Counted from the first letter of the stretch, positions 1 through 8,511 are shown. The stretch: 48,923 nucleotides of DNA from DASRVA01 sp050732935 (GCA_050732935.1 JBOHRW010000094.1:1-48923), one strand, 5' to 3'. Made by a program: numbers and translations. The notes: generated by a model from the letters alone, not told the origin.

Positions 1-715
1 TTGTATCCCCTTCGAGGTCTTCGAACCCCCGGCTCGCCCCTTCCAGCGTCGTGGCGCCGACGTTGGAGACCACGAATCCCAAGGTGTGCGGCGAGCCCGG
101 GATCGCCACGTGAATCCCGGCGCTCCAGGCGCTGGCGAAGGTGTCAGCCGATACGATCCGCGCGATGTCGCCGCCGACCGCGAGACGGGGCGTGAGATGG
201 AGAAGCAGTCCCGCGCCAAGCGCGGCTTCCGGCTCGTTCGTGCCGTAGGCCGAAGAGAAGGCCCGTGCGACTCCCAGGAGCGAGACGGGCCCCAGCCGCA
301 GCCGGCCGCTCAGCTCGCCGTTCGCGCTCGCGGTAGCGGTGTTGTACGCGGCCGTCCCGGCCAGGTCGAACCGCTCCCCGAACGCGTGCCGCAGCTTCAT
401 CCACGGCTCCCACTCGTTGGGGGTGCCGGCCCCCAGCTCGGAGTTGGAGGCGTAGGTCGTGCCGAGGGCGAAACCGGCGGGCAGCCCCACGGCGAGCACG
501 AACGTCGGGTAGTTGAGGACCTTCTTCTCGTCCTCGCCGACCAGCTCGAAGCGGTGGAGGAATGTGAACTCGCTGCTCCGCGGACGAGGCACGGTCGTCC
601 CGTTCAGGTTGGGCGTGCGCGACAGGAGCGACTGGCCCATGGCTGGGGTCGGGCTGGCCAGAAGACCCGCCAGAAGGAAAGCGGCAGGCACGCGGCGCGG
701 CGACGAGGGCGTCAA
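1..715 (-). CDS. Probable DUF5777-type outer-membrane beta-barrel protein (partial, 3' end outside window)
   Basis: The reading frame is open from about 715 down to the window edge, giving some 238 residues. The N-terminus has a hydrophobic signal-peptide-like stretch ending near TPAMGQ. After it come alternating amphipathic segments (LHRFELVG, PTFVLAVGLP, WEPWMKLRH, GELSGRLRLG) of the kind seen in beta-barrel proteins. The overall pattern resembles DUF5777-type proteins; this is recognition by eye, not a search. The start is uncertain: TTG at 715 or GTG at 691 both precede the signal, while ATG at 640 would remove it. It begins 22 nt after the stop of the cupredoxin gene on the same strand, so the two probably share a transcript. 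A copper- or redox-linked role would be inference from that neighbour. Confidence 0.6.
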   Translation of the reverse strand, partial: MTPSSPRRVPAAFLLAGLLASPTPAMGQSLLSRTPNLNGTTVPRPRSSEFTFLHRFELVGEDEKKVLNYPTFVLAVGLPAGFALGTTYASNSELGAGTPNEWEPWMKLRHAFGERFDLAGTAAYNTATASANGELSGRLRLGPVSLLGVARAFSSAYGTNEPEAALGAGLLLHLTPRLAVGGDIARIVSADTFASAWSAGIHVAIPGSPHTLGFVVSNVGATTLEGASRGFEDLEGDT

Positions 716-737
716 ACCCGCGGTACCCGGCTCCCCG

Positions 738-1172
738 CTACTGCACCGTAATGGTGCCCGTCATGCCGATCGATTGGTGCGGCTCGCAGAAGTAGTTGAA
801 GATGCCCGCGGCATCGAGCCTTACCTCCAGGACCGTCTCCATGCTGCCGCTCGTCGCCCTGGCCCACTGGGTGTGACCCTGGGGGGTGACCGTGTGGAAG
901 GTGTTTGTGGTGTTGACCCACCGAACCGTCGTTCCGGTGGGGATCGTTGTGTCCCCGGGCTCGAAGGCGAAATTCACGAGATTGATGACCACGACCCCGG
1001 CGCCCGGCGGGGGGTTCGACGGCGGGTTGGGGTCCGATGGCGGGGTGGGGCTCGGACCGGGCCCCGGTCCCGTGGTGCCGTCACCGCCCCCGCCGCTGCA
1101 GGCGATCGCAGCGGCGAGTGCCGCGACCCGTAACGAGCGTCCGAGCCCGTACATGGCGCTGCGGGTATCCAT
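738..1172 (-). CDS. Cupredoxin (plastocyanin-like) lipoprotein
   Basis: A 144-residue predicted lipoprotein. Residues 14-25 form a short hydrophobic signal ending in the lipobox AIAC, with Cys25 as the lipidated residue. A Gly/Pro/Ser-rich linker (26-58) leads to a single cupredoxin domain. All four type-1 copper ligands are visible: His93 (TFHTV), Cys129 and His132 (FCEPH) and Met137. It should be an electron carrier tethered to a membrane on the periplasmic side. The ATG at 1172 is chosen because GAGGG lies 6 nt upstream; an in-frame TTG directly before it (1175) is an alternative. The probable beta-barrel gene follows 22 nt downstream. Confidence 0.9.
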   Translation of the reverse strand: MDTRSAMYGLGRSLRVAALAAAIACSGGGGDGTTGPGPGPSPTPPSDPNPPSNPPPGAGVVVINLVNFAFEPGDTTIPTGTTVRWVNTTNTFHTVTPQGHTQWARATSGSMETVLEVRLDAAGIFNYFCEPHQSIGMTGTITVQ

Positions 1173-1300
1173 CAAAATCCCTCATTCTCCCGAGATCGAA
1201 AGGGGTGAAGCTCCCGCAGAAAACAGTAGGCCGCTGCCGGGGGCTCTGTCTTGAACCGATTGGCTCCGAGTGAAAGGAGTTGTCCGGGAGAAGGGTCGGA

Positions 1301-2116
1301 TCAGTTCTCGGAGACGAGATCCCGGAAGGCGCCGGGGGTCATCCCCGTCACGTTCTTGAAGGTTCGGCTGAAGTGGCTCTGGTCGCTGAAGCCGGTCTCG
1401 CGAGCGATCGAGGCGAGGGAGGCCGACGGCTTGGCGAGGCGTCTACCGGCAAGGTCCACCCGGAGGCGACGCACGTAATCGCCGGGCGTGCAGCGGTAGT
1501 GCCGCTGGAAGGCGCGCGCAAGGGAGCTGGGGTTGACCCCGACTTCGGCGGCCACATCCCCGATCCGGAGCGGCTCAGTGAACCGGTCGCTCAGCAAGTC
1601 GCGGGCGCGCCGCACGAAACGCGGCGGGGCCCCCGGCCCATCCCTTTCCCGGCGGGCGACCCCGGAGAGCAGCAGCAGCAGCAGACCTTCCACGACCAGC
1701 GAGGACAGATCGTCCTCGGCACGGAGTTCGCGCAGGAGACGGGTGGAGATCCATGTCCAGCGGCCGCCGGGGAAAACCGCGTGCCCCGGGGGCATCGCCA
1801 CGTCCTCGTCCAGGCCGAGGCGCTGGGGGTCGAACTCGATGACCAGGCAGCGTGCCCCGGCCGCCGAGAAGCGTTCGGAGTGGACCAGGCCCGCCGGATG
1901 GAAGAGGGTCTCGGCGGGATGGCACTCGCGCCGCTCGTGCTCCCAGATCTCGGTGTAGGCGCCGGCGAGTATGAAGTTGACGATGGGTCGCTCGTGCGAA
2001 TGCGCGGGGATGTGGAAACCACCCGGAAAGCGCACCTCGCTGACGGTGAACCGGTCGGACCGATTGCGGCGGAGGGTCTCTCCGTAGAATCGCCCGCTGG
2101 TGAGTCTGGCCGTCAT
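1301..2116 (-). CDS. AraC-family transcriptional regulator
   Basis: A 271-residue protein with the usual AraC layout. The N-terminal half looks like a small cupin-type effector-binding domain (IPAHSHERP, FHPAGLVHSE). The C-terminal roughly 100 residues hold the two helix-turn-helix units, with the typical second-unit pattern IARETGFSDQSHFSRTFK and the ending GMTPGAFR. It lies 125 nt upstream of the cupredoxin start on the same strand and could regulate that gene, but nothing in the sequence proves the target. The effector is unknown. Confidence 0.93.
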   Translation of the reverse strand: MTARLTSGRFYGETLRRNRSDRFTVSEVRFPGGFHIPAHSHERPIVNFILAGAYTEIWEHERRECHPAETLFHPAGLVHSERFSAAGARCLVIEFDPQRLGLDEDVAMPPGHAVFPGGRWTWISTRLLRELRAEDDLSSLVVEGLLLLLLSGVARRERDGPGAPPRFVRRARDLLSDRFTEPLRIGDVAAEVGVNPSSLARAFQRHYRCTPGDYVRRLRVDLAGRRLAKPSASLASIARETGFSDQSHFSRTFKNVTGMTPGAFRDLVSEN

Positions 2117-2258
2117 AGCACGCTCCGTGGCGCGCGAAGTCTCGCGATCCGGCGAGACCGGGCGACCCGGGGCCCGATCGACGACCGCAAGATAGCAGGC
2201 CCCCCGTCGCCCGTACCAGCGAGATCGGCCAGGGGTCGGCGTGACCCCCGGCTCCGGA

Positions 2259-2648
2259 TCAGGCGGCCACGACGATGATGATGATCAGCAGCAGGATGAT
2301 GATGATGACGGTCGCCGAAAGGCGGATCTCGCCCTGGGCGGATCCGAGCTCGCGGTCGATCGCCCGCGCCTGATCGGCAGCGCGTGAAAGCCGCTCCCCC
2401 TCCAGGGCAAGGAGGCCCCGCTCGGTAGCGGAGAGGTCGACGCCCGACGACCGGGCCACCTGCTGGACCTCCTCCCGATCCAGGAAGTCCCGCAGCGCCT
2501 GGCGGTCGGCCTCCTGCGGATCGACCTGGGCGAGCAGGGACATGGGAGATCCCTCGGCATCGGACCGGATCTGCTGGGCGAGCGCCGTGCTGGTCCCGCC
2601 GGCGAGGAGCGCCAGCGTGATCGTCACGGCCCACGTCAGTCGTCGCAT
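2259..2648 (-). CDS. PA2779-like small protein with signal peptide and C-terminal membrane anchor (copy B)
   Basis: A 129-residue protein with a Sec signal peptide (about 1-24, ending TALAQ). A helical segment follows (EADRQALRDFLDREEVQQ, then a GVDLSATERG motif), and the C-terminus is a run of about 17 Ile/Leu/Val residues ending AA. The pattern 'x-L-x-R-x-x-V ... G-V-D ... L-E-G-E-x-L' resembles the PA2779/DUF6627 family, though the typical aromatic C-terminus is absent. ATG 2648 is preceded by a strong AGGAGG at 7 nt. It is a paralogue of the adjacent upstream gene (2769-3158). Function unknown; the likely location is the inner membrane facing the periplasm. Confidence 0.75.
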   Translation of the reverse strand: MRRLTWAVTITLALLAGGTSTALAQQIRSDAEGSPMSLLAQVDPQEADRQALRDFLDREEVQQVARSSGVDLSATERGLLALEGERLSRAADQARAIDRELGSAQGEIRLSATVIIIILLLIIIIVVAA

Positions 2649-2768
2649 CGTGAACCTCCTGGGGGTTGAAGGGTCGCGTTCGTCGGACGTTCGGAGTCTA
2701 TGCGACGGGCCGAGGGAGGGTCAAGAACGGGCGTCGGTTAACCGCCGGCCGGGCCACCACGAACGACG

Positions 2769-3158
2769 TTACGCCTGGACGAGGACGATGATGAGGACGG
2801 TCGCGATGAGCAGGATGATGAGCGTAGTGGAAGAGATGGTCCCGTCGATGGCGAGTCGGCGATTCAGCTCCTCGGCCTGCCGGGCCGCCCGGGCGAGGGG
2901 CTCGCCCTCGAGTTGTTCGATGCCCGCGGTGAATTCGTCCAGGTCGACGCCGGCGGCCCGTACGGCATTGCGGACCTCCGGCCTCTCGAGCACGTCCAGG
3001 ACGGCCTGCCGCCGGGACTCGTCGGAGTCGGCGAAGGCGACGGCCGGTCCGGCGGGCCCGTTGTCGCCGCTCTCCTGGGCGAGCGCCGGCGAAGGGCCGG
3101 ACAGCAGCCCCGCGACCAGGAGACAGAAGGAGAACAACCAGGCCGTTCGCGCGAGCAT
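2769..3158 (-). CDS. PA2779-like small protein with signal peptide and C-terminal membrane anchor (copy A)
   Basis: Also exactly 129 residues, with the same layout as its downstream neighbour. A signal peptide ends at PALAQ, followed by a short acidic linker and a helical block (ESRRQAVLDVLERPEVRN, GVDLDEF, QLEGEPLARAARQAEE). A C-terminal hydrophobic anchor is rich in Ile/Leu/Val and ends VLVQA. The conserved positions shared with copy B (Glu-Val, Gly-Val-Asp-Leu, Leu-Glu-Gly-Glu, Leu-x-Arg-Ala) indicate an old tandem duplication. The Shine-Dalgarno is weak. Function unknown. Confidence 0.72.
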   Translation of the reverse strand: MLARTAWLFSFCLLVAGLLSGPSPALAQESGDNGPAGPAVAFADSDESRRQAVLDVLERPEVRNAVRAAGVDLDEFTAGIEQLEGEPLARAARQAEELNRRLAIDGTISSTTLIILLIATVLIIVLVQA

Positions 3159-3219
3159 CGAGGCGCCAGTCTAGACGGCGGGCCGAATCGGCGGCAAGTC
3201 GGGCATTCTGACTCGGCAC

Positions 3220-3681
3220 CTAGCGGGCGAGCCGGCGAACGATCTCGTACTCCTCGGGCCTGACCGGCGTGATCGAAAGGCGGTTCCCCCGCCGGAGGAC
3301 TGCCATCTCCTCGAGCCCCGAGGTGGCCTTCAGCCGATCCCGCGTCACCGGCTCGTCGAAGGAATCGACGTGGCGCAAATCCACGCACCACCACCGGGGG
3401 TTCGCGTGATCGGAGCCGGCGTCGTGATAGCGGTGCCCCTTCTCGAACTGCTTGGAATCGGGATGCGCCTCGGAAGCAACCTCGGCCAACCCATAGACTC
3501 CGAGCACCTCGGTGTTCGAGTGGTAGTAGAGAACTCCGTCCCCGATTCGCATCTCGTCGCGCATGTAGTTGCGCGCCTTGTAGTTGCGAATTCCCCACCA
3601 CTCGGTCGTGCCGTCCTTCTCCAGATCGCGGATCGAGTAGACGGACGGCTCGGACTTCACCAGCCAGCAGCGTCGTGCCAA
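3220..3681 (-). CDS. EVE domain-containing protein
   Basis: 153 residues, nearly all one EVE domain, a PUA-like fold thought to bind modified nucleobases. Visible family features are the start ARRCWLVKSEP, the WWGIRNYKARNYMRDEM segment, and a GDGVLYYHS strand. It starts with TTG at 3681; the choice is supported by a long GAGGAGGAGG about 7 nt upstream and by the family's conserved WLVKSEP start. EVE proteins often stand near restriction or RNA-modification genes, but no such partner is visible here. Confidence 0.93.
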   Translation of the reverse strand: MARRCWLVKSEPSVYSIRDLEKDGTTEWWGIRNYKARNYMRDEMRIGDGVLYYHSNTEVLGVYGLAEVASEAHPDSKQFEKGHRYHDAGSDHANPRWWCVDLRHVDSFDEPVTRDRLKATSGLEEMAVLRRGNRLSITPVRPEEYEIVRRLAR

Positions 3682-3742
3682 TGAATGCCTCCTCCTCTCG
3701 GTTCGCGTGGGGCGCTCCGGGCCCGGTTGGGATTCTCCCTCC

Positions 3743-4135
3743 TCAGTCGGCCCAGAGGACCTCCACGTCGTACGGCGAGAACTGCCTGTCCGCCGTCATG
3801 ATCGGAACGACTTCGAGTCGCGCCGTGGCGACGAGCAGCCGGTCGAACGGATCCCGGTGGTGCGGTGGGAGGCCGTTTACCGCAAGCGCGTGTCCGTGCT
3901 CGATCGCGACAGGCGTGACGCCCGTCCGCTCGATCTGCTCGGGAACGTAACGCGCCGGCGCAGAGGGCAAGCGAAGTTTTTCCAGGGCATGCTTGATCGC
4001 GATTTCGAAGGAGCTCGCCGCCGACAGAAGGAGATCATTGCCCGAGTCCTCCACCAGCCCCGCGGCTTCCTTCGATAGCCGCTCCGGCTCCGCCACCATC
4101 CACAGCCAGACGTGCGTGTCGAGAAGTATTCTCAA
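3743..4135 (-). CDS. vapC: PIN-domain toxin of a VapBC-type toxin-antitoxin module
   Basis: A 130-residue PIN-domain ribonuclease. The acidic metal-binding residues are visible: Asp6 (LLDTHVW), Glu44 (SSFEIAIK), Asp95/Asp98 (RDPFDRLL) and Asp116 (TADRQF). It starts with TTG at 4135, overlapping the antitoxin stop by 4 nt (TTGA), a typical translationally coupled toxin-antitoxin arrangement. The substrate of such toxins is usually tRNA or rRNA and cannot be told from the sequence. Confidence 0.92.
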   Translation of the reverse strand: MRILLDTHVWLWMVAEPERLSKEAAGLVEDSGNDLLLSAASSFEIAIKHALEKLRLPSAPARYVPEQIERTGVTPVAIEHGHALAVNGLPPHHRDPFDRLLVATARLEVVPIMTADRQFSPYDVEVLWAD

Positions 4136-4362
4136 TGCTCGAAGTCCTCGAGGACGTGGTCCGGCAGGGGGGCGTTGAAGTCGTCGGGAACGCGAAAGGC
4201 CCCGCGGTCGGTCCCCAGGCGTCGCTTGCGCTCTCCGCCGATGGGCACGAGACGAGCGACCGGCTCCCCGGAGCGGGCGATGAGGATCTCCTCCCCGGCG
4301 GCGACGCGGCGCAGAAGTCGGGACAGATGGGTCTTGGCCTCGTGGATGTTGACGATTGGCAT
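4132..4362 (-). CDS. Phd/YefM-family antitoxin
   Basis: A 76-residue antitoxin. It begins MPIVNIHEAKTHLSRLL, the DNA-binding and dimerisation part typical of Phd/YefM proteins. A variable C-terminal tail, which would wrap the toxin, ends in DHVLEDFEH. It is the first gene of the operon with the PIN toxin. There is no Shine-Dalgarno; the start codon lies about 6 nt after a good -10 box, so the mRNA is probably leaderless. Confidence 0.92.
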   Translation of the reverse strand: MPIVNIHEAKTHLSRLLRRVAAGEEILIARSGEPVARLVPIGGERKRRLGTDRGAFRVPDDFNAPLPDHVLEDFEH

Positions 4363-4366
4363 GGGC

Positions 4367-4400
4367 TAATATTAGACTAAGTCTTAAACTAAGTCAAGTC
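4367..4400 (-). promoter_or_regulatory. Promoter and operator of the first toxin-antitoxin operon
   Basis: On the minus strand TTGACT (4397-4392) and TAATAT (4374-4369) are separated by exactly 17 nt, a near-consensus sigma-70 promoter. The spacer carries the 9-nt inverted repeat GACTAAGTC (4375-4383) and a near copy AACTAAGTC (4387-4395), 12 nt apart. The -10 box overlaps the palindrome TAATATTA (4367-4374). Repressor-type antitoxins bind such repeats, so this is the likely autoregulatory operator. Transcription should start at or next to the antitoxin ATG. Confidence 0.75.
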
Positions 4401-4552
4401 AGCCAGGCGAGAGGTTGAGTCGACGTACACCCATCCTGGCGGCGTTCGCGATCGTTCCTTGCCAGATGGCATCTTCCTCTTTACGAGCTACGAGCTGGCA
4501 GCGGGTAAAGAACACTCGTTCCAGGCATGCTCCTCGTCTTCAGGCGGACCGG

Positions 4553-5137
4553 ATGCAGGAGTACGATGAGATCTCGGACTGGTTTGCGGCAACTCGGAGT
4601 ACTGAGGCCGGACTTCCCGATATTGCGGATTTCGTGCGTCCCCTACGGCCGAGGTCGAAGATCCTGGAGCTGGGATGCGGGCACGGCATCCCGATCTCCC
4701 GTTTTCTGATTCAGAGTGGATTCGAGCTGTTCGCAATCGATAGCTCCGTGAGGATGATCTCGCGATTTCGCGCGACGTTTCCGGACACGCGCGCCCAGCG
4801 TGCGACGATCCAGGAATCAGATTTTTTCAACACCTCTTTTGATGCCGTCGTGGCTTGGGGCGTGTTGCTCCACCTGACGGGAGACGAACACGCAGGGGCG
4901 GTAGCAAAGGTGTCAGAGCACCTCGTTGCGGGTGGCAGATTCTTCTTCACTGCCGCTGACGAAGCGGGCACGACAGAGAGCACGATGAACGAGGTCGACT
5001 TTCGTTACTTCTCTCTCGGATCCGCAAATTACAGAAGGCTGCTGGAGGAGAACGGGTTTGTGCTGGTGGACGAGCATCGGGATCTGTGGGACAACTACGT
5101 TTACGTGGCACAGAAGCGGCCTGACACGCCGCTGTAA
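4553..5137 (+). CDS. Class I SAM-dependent methyltransferase
   Basis: About 194 residues from the ATG at 4553. The frame is open further upstream to 4415, but that extension has no family resemblance. Motif I is LELGCGHG at residues 38-45, followed by the acidic strand FAIDSS and the post-I block VVAWGVLLHLTG. The C-terminus (YRRLLEENGFVL, DNYVYVAQ) is typical of small methyltransferases. The substrate is unknown. Base composition is visibly lower in GC than the flanking genes, which hints at later acquisition. Confidence 0.83.
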   Translation: MQEYDEISDWFAATRSTEAGLPDIADFVRPLRPRSKILELGCGHGIPISRFLIQSGFELFAIDSSVRMISRFRATFPDTRAQRATIQESDFFNTSFDAVVAWGVLLHLTGDEHAGAVAKVSEHLVAGGRFFFTAADEAGTTESTMNEVDFRYFSLGSANYRRLLEENGFVLVDEHRDLWDNYVYVAQKRPDTPL

Positions 5138-5196
5138 TTCGAGCCTCGATTACTATCGGCGTCAGGTTCTAGGCCCCACCCGGAAGGGAGGCGAAC

Positions 5197-5664
5197 ATGA
5201 GCCACGATCGAGTAGTTGCCCTGCTGAGACGGCCGTGCGATCCCGGGGAGTACGTCGAGATCCGCGAGCTCTGGAAGCGCCACTCGCTCGCCGAGGACGG
5301 CCGCGACCTCGATGGGCTCATCTCGACCCTGACCCCCGACTGCGTCTACCAAGTCGTCCCGACGGGGCACCGCTGGGAGGGGCACGACGGGGCGCGGCGA
5401 TTCTACACCCAGCTCCTGGGCGCTTTCCCCGACGTCACCTTCGACCTGACGAACATCGTGATCGGCCCACAGGGGGTCAGCGAGGAAGCTCGCCTGGCCG
5501 GCACCCACGCCACTGACTGGCTCGAGTTCCCGGCCACCGGGCGCCGCGTCGAGTTCACGGTCGTCATCTTCTTCCCCTGGGATTCGGAGCGGCGTCTGTT
5601 CCTGGGGGAGCGCGTCCACTTCGATCCACAGGAGGCCGGGCTCTCGTCTACCGGACTCGGCTAG
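5197..5664 (+). CDS. SnoaL-like / NTF2-fold protein
   Basis: A 155-residue single-domain protein with the cone-shaped NTF2-fold pattern of SnoaL-like polyketide cyclases and related proteins. It has an N-terminal helix with YVEIRELWKRHSLAEDGRD, then DGLISTLTPDCVYQVVPTG, the EGHDGARRFYTQLL helix, and alternating strands. GGGAGG sits 5 nt before the ATG. A role as cyclase, isomerase or ligand-binding protein cannot be told apart from sequence. Confidence 0.85.
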   Translation: MSHDRVVALLRRPCDPGEYVEIRELWKRHSLAEDGRDLDGLISTLTPDCVYQVVPTGHRWEGHDGARRFYTQLLGAFPDVTFDLTNIVIGPQGVSEEARLAGTHATDWLEFPATGRRVEFTVVIFFPWDSERRLFLGERVHFDPQEAGLSSTGLG

Positions 5665-5801
5665 CGTCGCGAGCGCGTTGAAATCGTCCGACACCTCGCC
5701 TATCGTGGGAGTTGGGCCGCACACAGGCACCCCAAAATGCGTGGCGTATTCCTGTCGTTCACGGCAGGATGGAGTAACCGCCCGCGGAAAAGGAGCCAAC
5801 C

Positions 5802-8486
5802 ATGAAGAGATTCTCTCGGTTGTTTCTTCCCCTCCCCCTCGCGATCCTGATCTTTGCCTTCCTCCCTCGAGGCGCGTCCGCCCAGACGGGGACCGTGGCC
5901 GGCACGGTGGTCGACGAGCAGGGAGAGCCGATTCCTCTCGCTACGGTCGTCGTCGAGGGCACGAACCTGGGCGCCGTGACCGACGAGAGCGGTGCGTATG
6001 TCATTCGCGAGGTCCCGGCGGGCATGCAGACGATGGTGGCCAGGGCGTTCGGCTTCCGGATGCAGGCGGAGACCGAGGAAGTCTCGGCGGGCGGCGATGA
6101 GAGCCAGGGCTTCGTGCTCGCCCGGGACTACCTGGGCATGGAGACGATCGTCGCGACCGCCCAGCGCGATCCCCGCATCAAGCTGGAGACGAGCACCGCG
6201 ATAACCACGCTCCAGCCACAGGACATCGAGCGCGAGGCGCCGCGGAGCACGGCCGACCTGCTCAAGGTAGTCCCGGGCTTCTACGTCGAGAGCTCGGGTG
6301 GTGAGGTGGGCGGAAACCTTTTCGCGCGCGGTCTCCCGGCCGACGGGTCGTTCCGCTACGTCGCGCTCCTCGAGGACGGGATGCCGGTCTATGACTCGAC
6401 GGAGCTGTCGTTCGTCAACGCCGACATCTTCGTCCGTCTCGACAACAACATCCGGCAGATCGAGGCCGTGCGCGGCGGGAGCGCGGCGCTCTTCGGCAGC
6501 AATGCGCCGGGCGGGCTGATCAACTTCATCAGCAAGACGGGGGGGCCGCAGACATCGGGCATCCTCACCTTCGAGGGCGCCGAGGCCGGGATGTTCAAAG
6601 TCGACGCCAACGTCAACGGCCCGGTGGGGGAGAGCGACTGGCGCTACAGCGTAGGCGGCTTCTATCGGAGCGACGACGGCATCCGGGATCCCGGCTTCAC
6701 CGCCTCGGAGGGCGGACAGATCAAAGCCAACATCGGGCGGGTGTACGGCAACGGCTATGTGCGGTTCTACGGCAAGGCGCTCTTCGACAGCAACATCTTC
6801 TATCTCCCGCTGCCGATACGGAACCCGAGCGAGCCCGAGTTCGTCTCCGGCTTCCCCGACGACGGAACCCTCACCAGCGACGAGGGGATCGGCAAGATCG
6901 TTCCGCTCCCCAACGGTGACGAGCTGGTTCTCGAGCTGGACGACGGCCAGCGGCAGGAGGGCGGCTGGTTCCAGGCGGATCTGGGCTACGACCTCGGCGG
7001 CGGCTGGTCGATCGAGAACAAGTTCCGCTACATGGACCTCGACCACTACTGGAACGCCATGCTGCCGTTCGAGCTGGTCGAGGCCGATGACTGGGCCGAG
7101 GGATTCGTGGAGGACACCCCGGGCGGTGCGGGGTTCCGGCTGACCTTCACCGAGAGCGGTCAGCCGTTCGCCACGCCCAACGACCTGTTGAGCCTCGGCG
7201 GCCAGTGGTTCGTCCAGATTCCGATGTCCGACGTCTCCGACCAGCTCCAGCTCACCAAGCAGGTCGGCCGTCACGACATCACGGTCGGAACCTACCTCGG
7301 CCGCTATGAGGCCGATCCCAACTGGAACTTCAACGACATGGTCACGAACGTGGAGGGCGCCCCGCAGTTCGTCGATCTCGACATCCTGGACGAGACCGGG
7401 GCCGTGATTCGCGAGGTCACCAACGAGGGCTTCCGCCAATACCTGTCGCTGTACGTGAACGCCGAGCAGAGCACGACCGTGGCCGCCTTCTTCGCCGGCG
7501 ACGAGATCGCGCTGAGCGACCGCTTCGACCTGGATGTCGGCGTGCGGTTCGAGCACAACTCGTTCGACATCCGGAACGAGGAGACCGCCTCGTTCGATGT
7601 CGCGGGCGGGACCGATGCGCACACCGGACTCAACTTCGGGACCGGCGAGTTCGACGAGTTCGAGCGCGACTTCGAGGAGTTGGCGTTCTCGGTTGGCGGG
7701 GATTATCGGATCAGCGATCAGGTCTCCATCTATGGGCGCGGGACGAACGGCTTCAAGATGCCGATCATGGACAACGTGCGAAGCGCGGGCGTGAGCGGCG
7801 AGCTCGAGCCCGAGGACATCGCGCAGGTCGAGGGCGGGATCAAGGTCGGCTCGCCCAGGGTCGGCCTCTCGGCCGTCGCCTATTGGCTCGAGATCCAGAA
7901 CTTTCCCAGCGGGGACGTCCAGATCGATCCGGAGACCGGCGAGACCGAGTTCGTCACCCGCTTCGCGGGCGAGGCGCGGACGATCGGGACGGAGATCGAG
8001 GTCGTGGCGGCGCCCATCCCGGAGCTCCGGCTGAACGGCACGGCGACCTTGCAGAACCCCGAGTACACCGATTTCTTCACCGAGGTGGGTGGGGAATGCC
8101 AGAACCCGGCCGGGGAGCTTTGCGACATCTCGGGCAACCGCGTACGCCGGATTCCGCAGACGATCTTCGAGGTCGGCGCCGCCTTCGACGTCGGGAACCT
8201 GACGCTGAATGGCGATGTCCACTTTGTCGGCGAGCGCTTCTCGAACAACGAGAACACGATCGTCCTGGAGAGCTACTCGATCCTCGATCTGGGGGCGGCG
8301 TACCGGCTTCCGCTCGTCGGCGTGACCGCTCGCCTCGATCTCAGCAACGTGACCGACGAGGGCGCGAACGCGCTCACGGAGGGGAATCCCAGAATCGACG
8401 AGAGCGTGGGCGCCCAGAGCACACTCTTTCTGGCCCGGCCCGTCCTGCCACGGCGAGTGACGGCGGGGATCACCTACGAGTTCTGA
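5802..8486 (+). CDS. TonB-dependent outer-membrane receptor with N-terminal carboxypeptidase-regulatory-like domain
   Basis: 894 residues. A signal peptide runs to about residue 27 (GASA). A carboxypeptidase-regulatory-like beta domain follows (about 30-113: GTVVDEQGEPIPLATVVVEG). The plug domain spans about 125-250 (TADLLKVVPGFYVES, LFARGLP, IEAVRGGSAALFGSNAPGG), and the rest is the transmembrane barrel, ending in the C-terminal Phe of GITYEF. AAGGAG lies 6 nt before the ATG. It imports a ligand through the outer membrane using TonB. The ligand is not evident; the trehalase directly downstream suggests a sugar, but a hairpin separates the two genes. A small hairpin at 5751-5768 lies in its leader. 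Confidence 0.95.
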   Translation: MKRFSRLFLPLPLAILIFAFLPRGASAQTGTVAGTVVDEQGEPIPLATVVVEGTNLGAVTDESGAYVIREVPAGMQTMVARAFGFRMQAETEEVSAGGDESQGFVLARDYLGMETIVATAQRDPRIKLETSTAITTLQPQDIEREAPRSTADLLKVVPGFYVESSGGEVGGNLFARGLPADGSFRYVALLEDGMPVYDSTELSFVNADIFVRLDNNIRQIEAVRGGSAALFGSNAPGGLINFISKTGGPQTSGILTFEGAEAGMFKVDANVNGPVGESDWRYSVGGFYRSDDGIRDPGFTASEGGQIKANIGRVYGNGYVRFYGKALFDSNIFYLPLPIRNPSEPEFVSGFPDDGTLTSDEGIGKIVPLPNGDELVLELDDGQRQEGGWFQADLGYDLGGGWSIENKFRYMDLDHYWNAMLPFELVEADDWAEGFVEDTPGGAGFRLTFTESGQPFATPNDLLSLGGQWFVQIPMSDVSDQLQLTKQVGRHDITVGTYLGRYEADPNWNFNDMVTNVEGAPQFVDLDILDETGAVIREVTNEGFRQYLSLYVNAEQSTTVAAFFAGDEIALSDRFDLDVGVRFEHNSFDIRNEETASFDVAGGTDAHTGLNFGTGEFDEFERDFEELAFSVGGDYRISDQVSIYGRGTNGFKMPIMDNVRSAGVSGELEPEDIAQVEGGIKVGSPRVGLSAVAYWLEIQNFPSGDVQIDPETGETEFVTRFAGEARTIGTEIEVVAAPIPELRLNGTATLQNPEYTDFFTEVGGECQNPAGELCDISGNRVRRIPQTIFEVGAAFDVGNLTLNGDVHFVGERFSNNENTIVLESYSILDLGAAYRLPLVGVTARLDLSNVTDEGANALTEGNPRIDESVGAQSTLFLARPVLPRRVTAGITYEF

Positions 8487-8511
8487 TACCGACGGCTGAC
8501 GTACCTCACCC

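Noticed and set aside
5751..5768. A possible riboswitch upstream of the TonB receptor
   Set aside because: Only a 7-bp hairpin is visible; no conserved cobalamin or other riboswitch core could be recognised.
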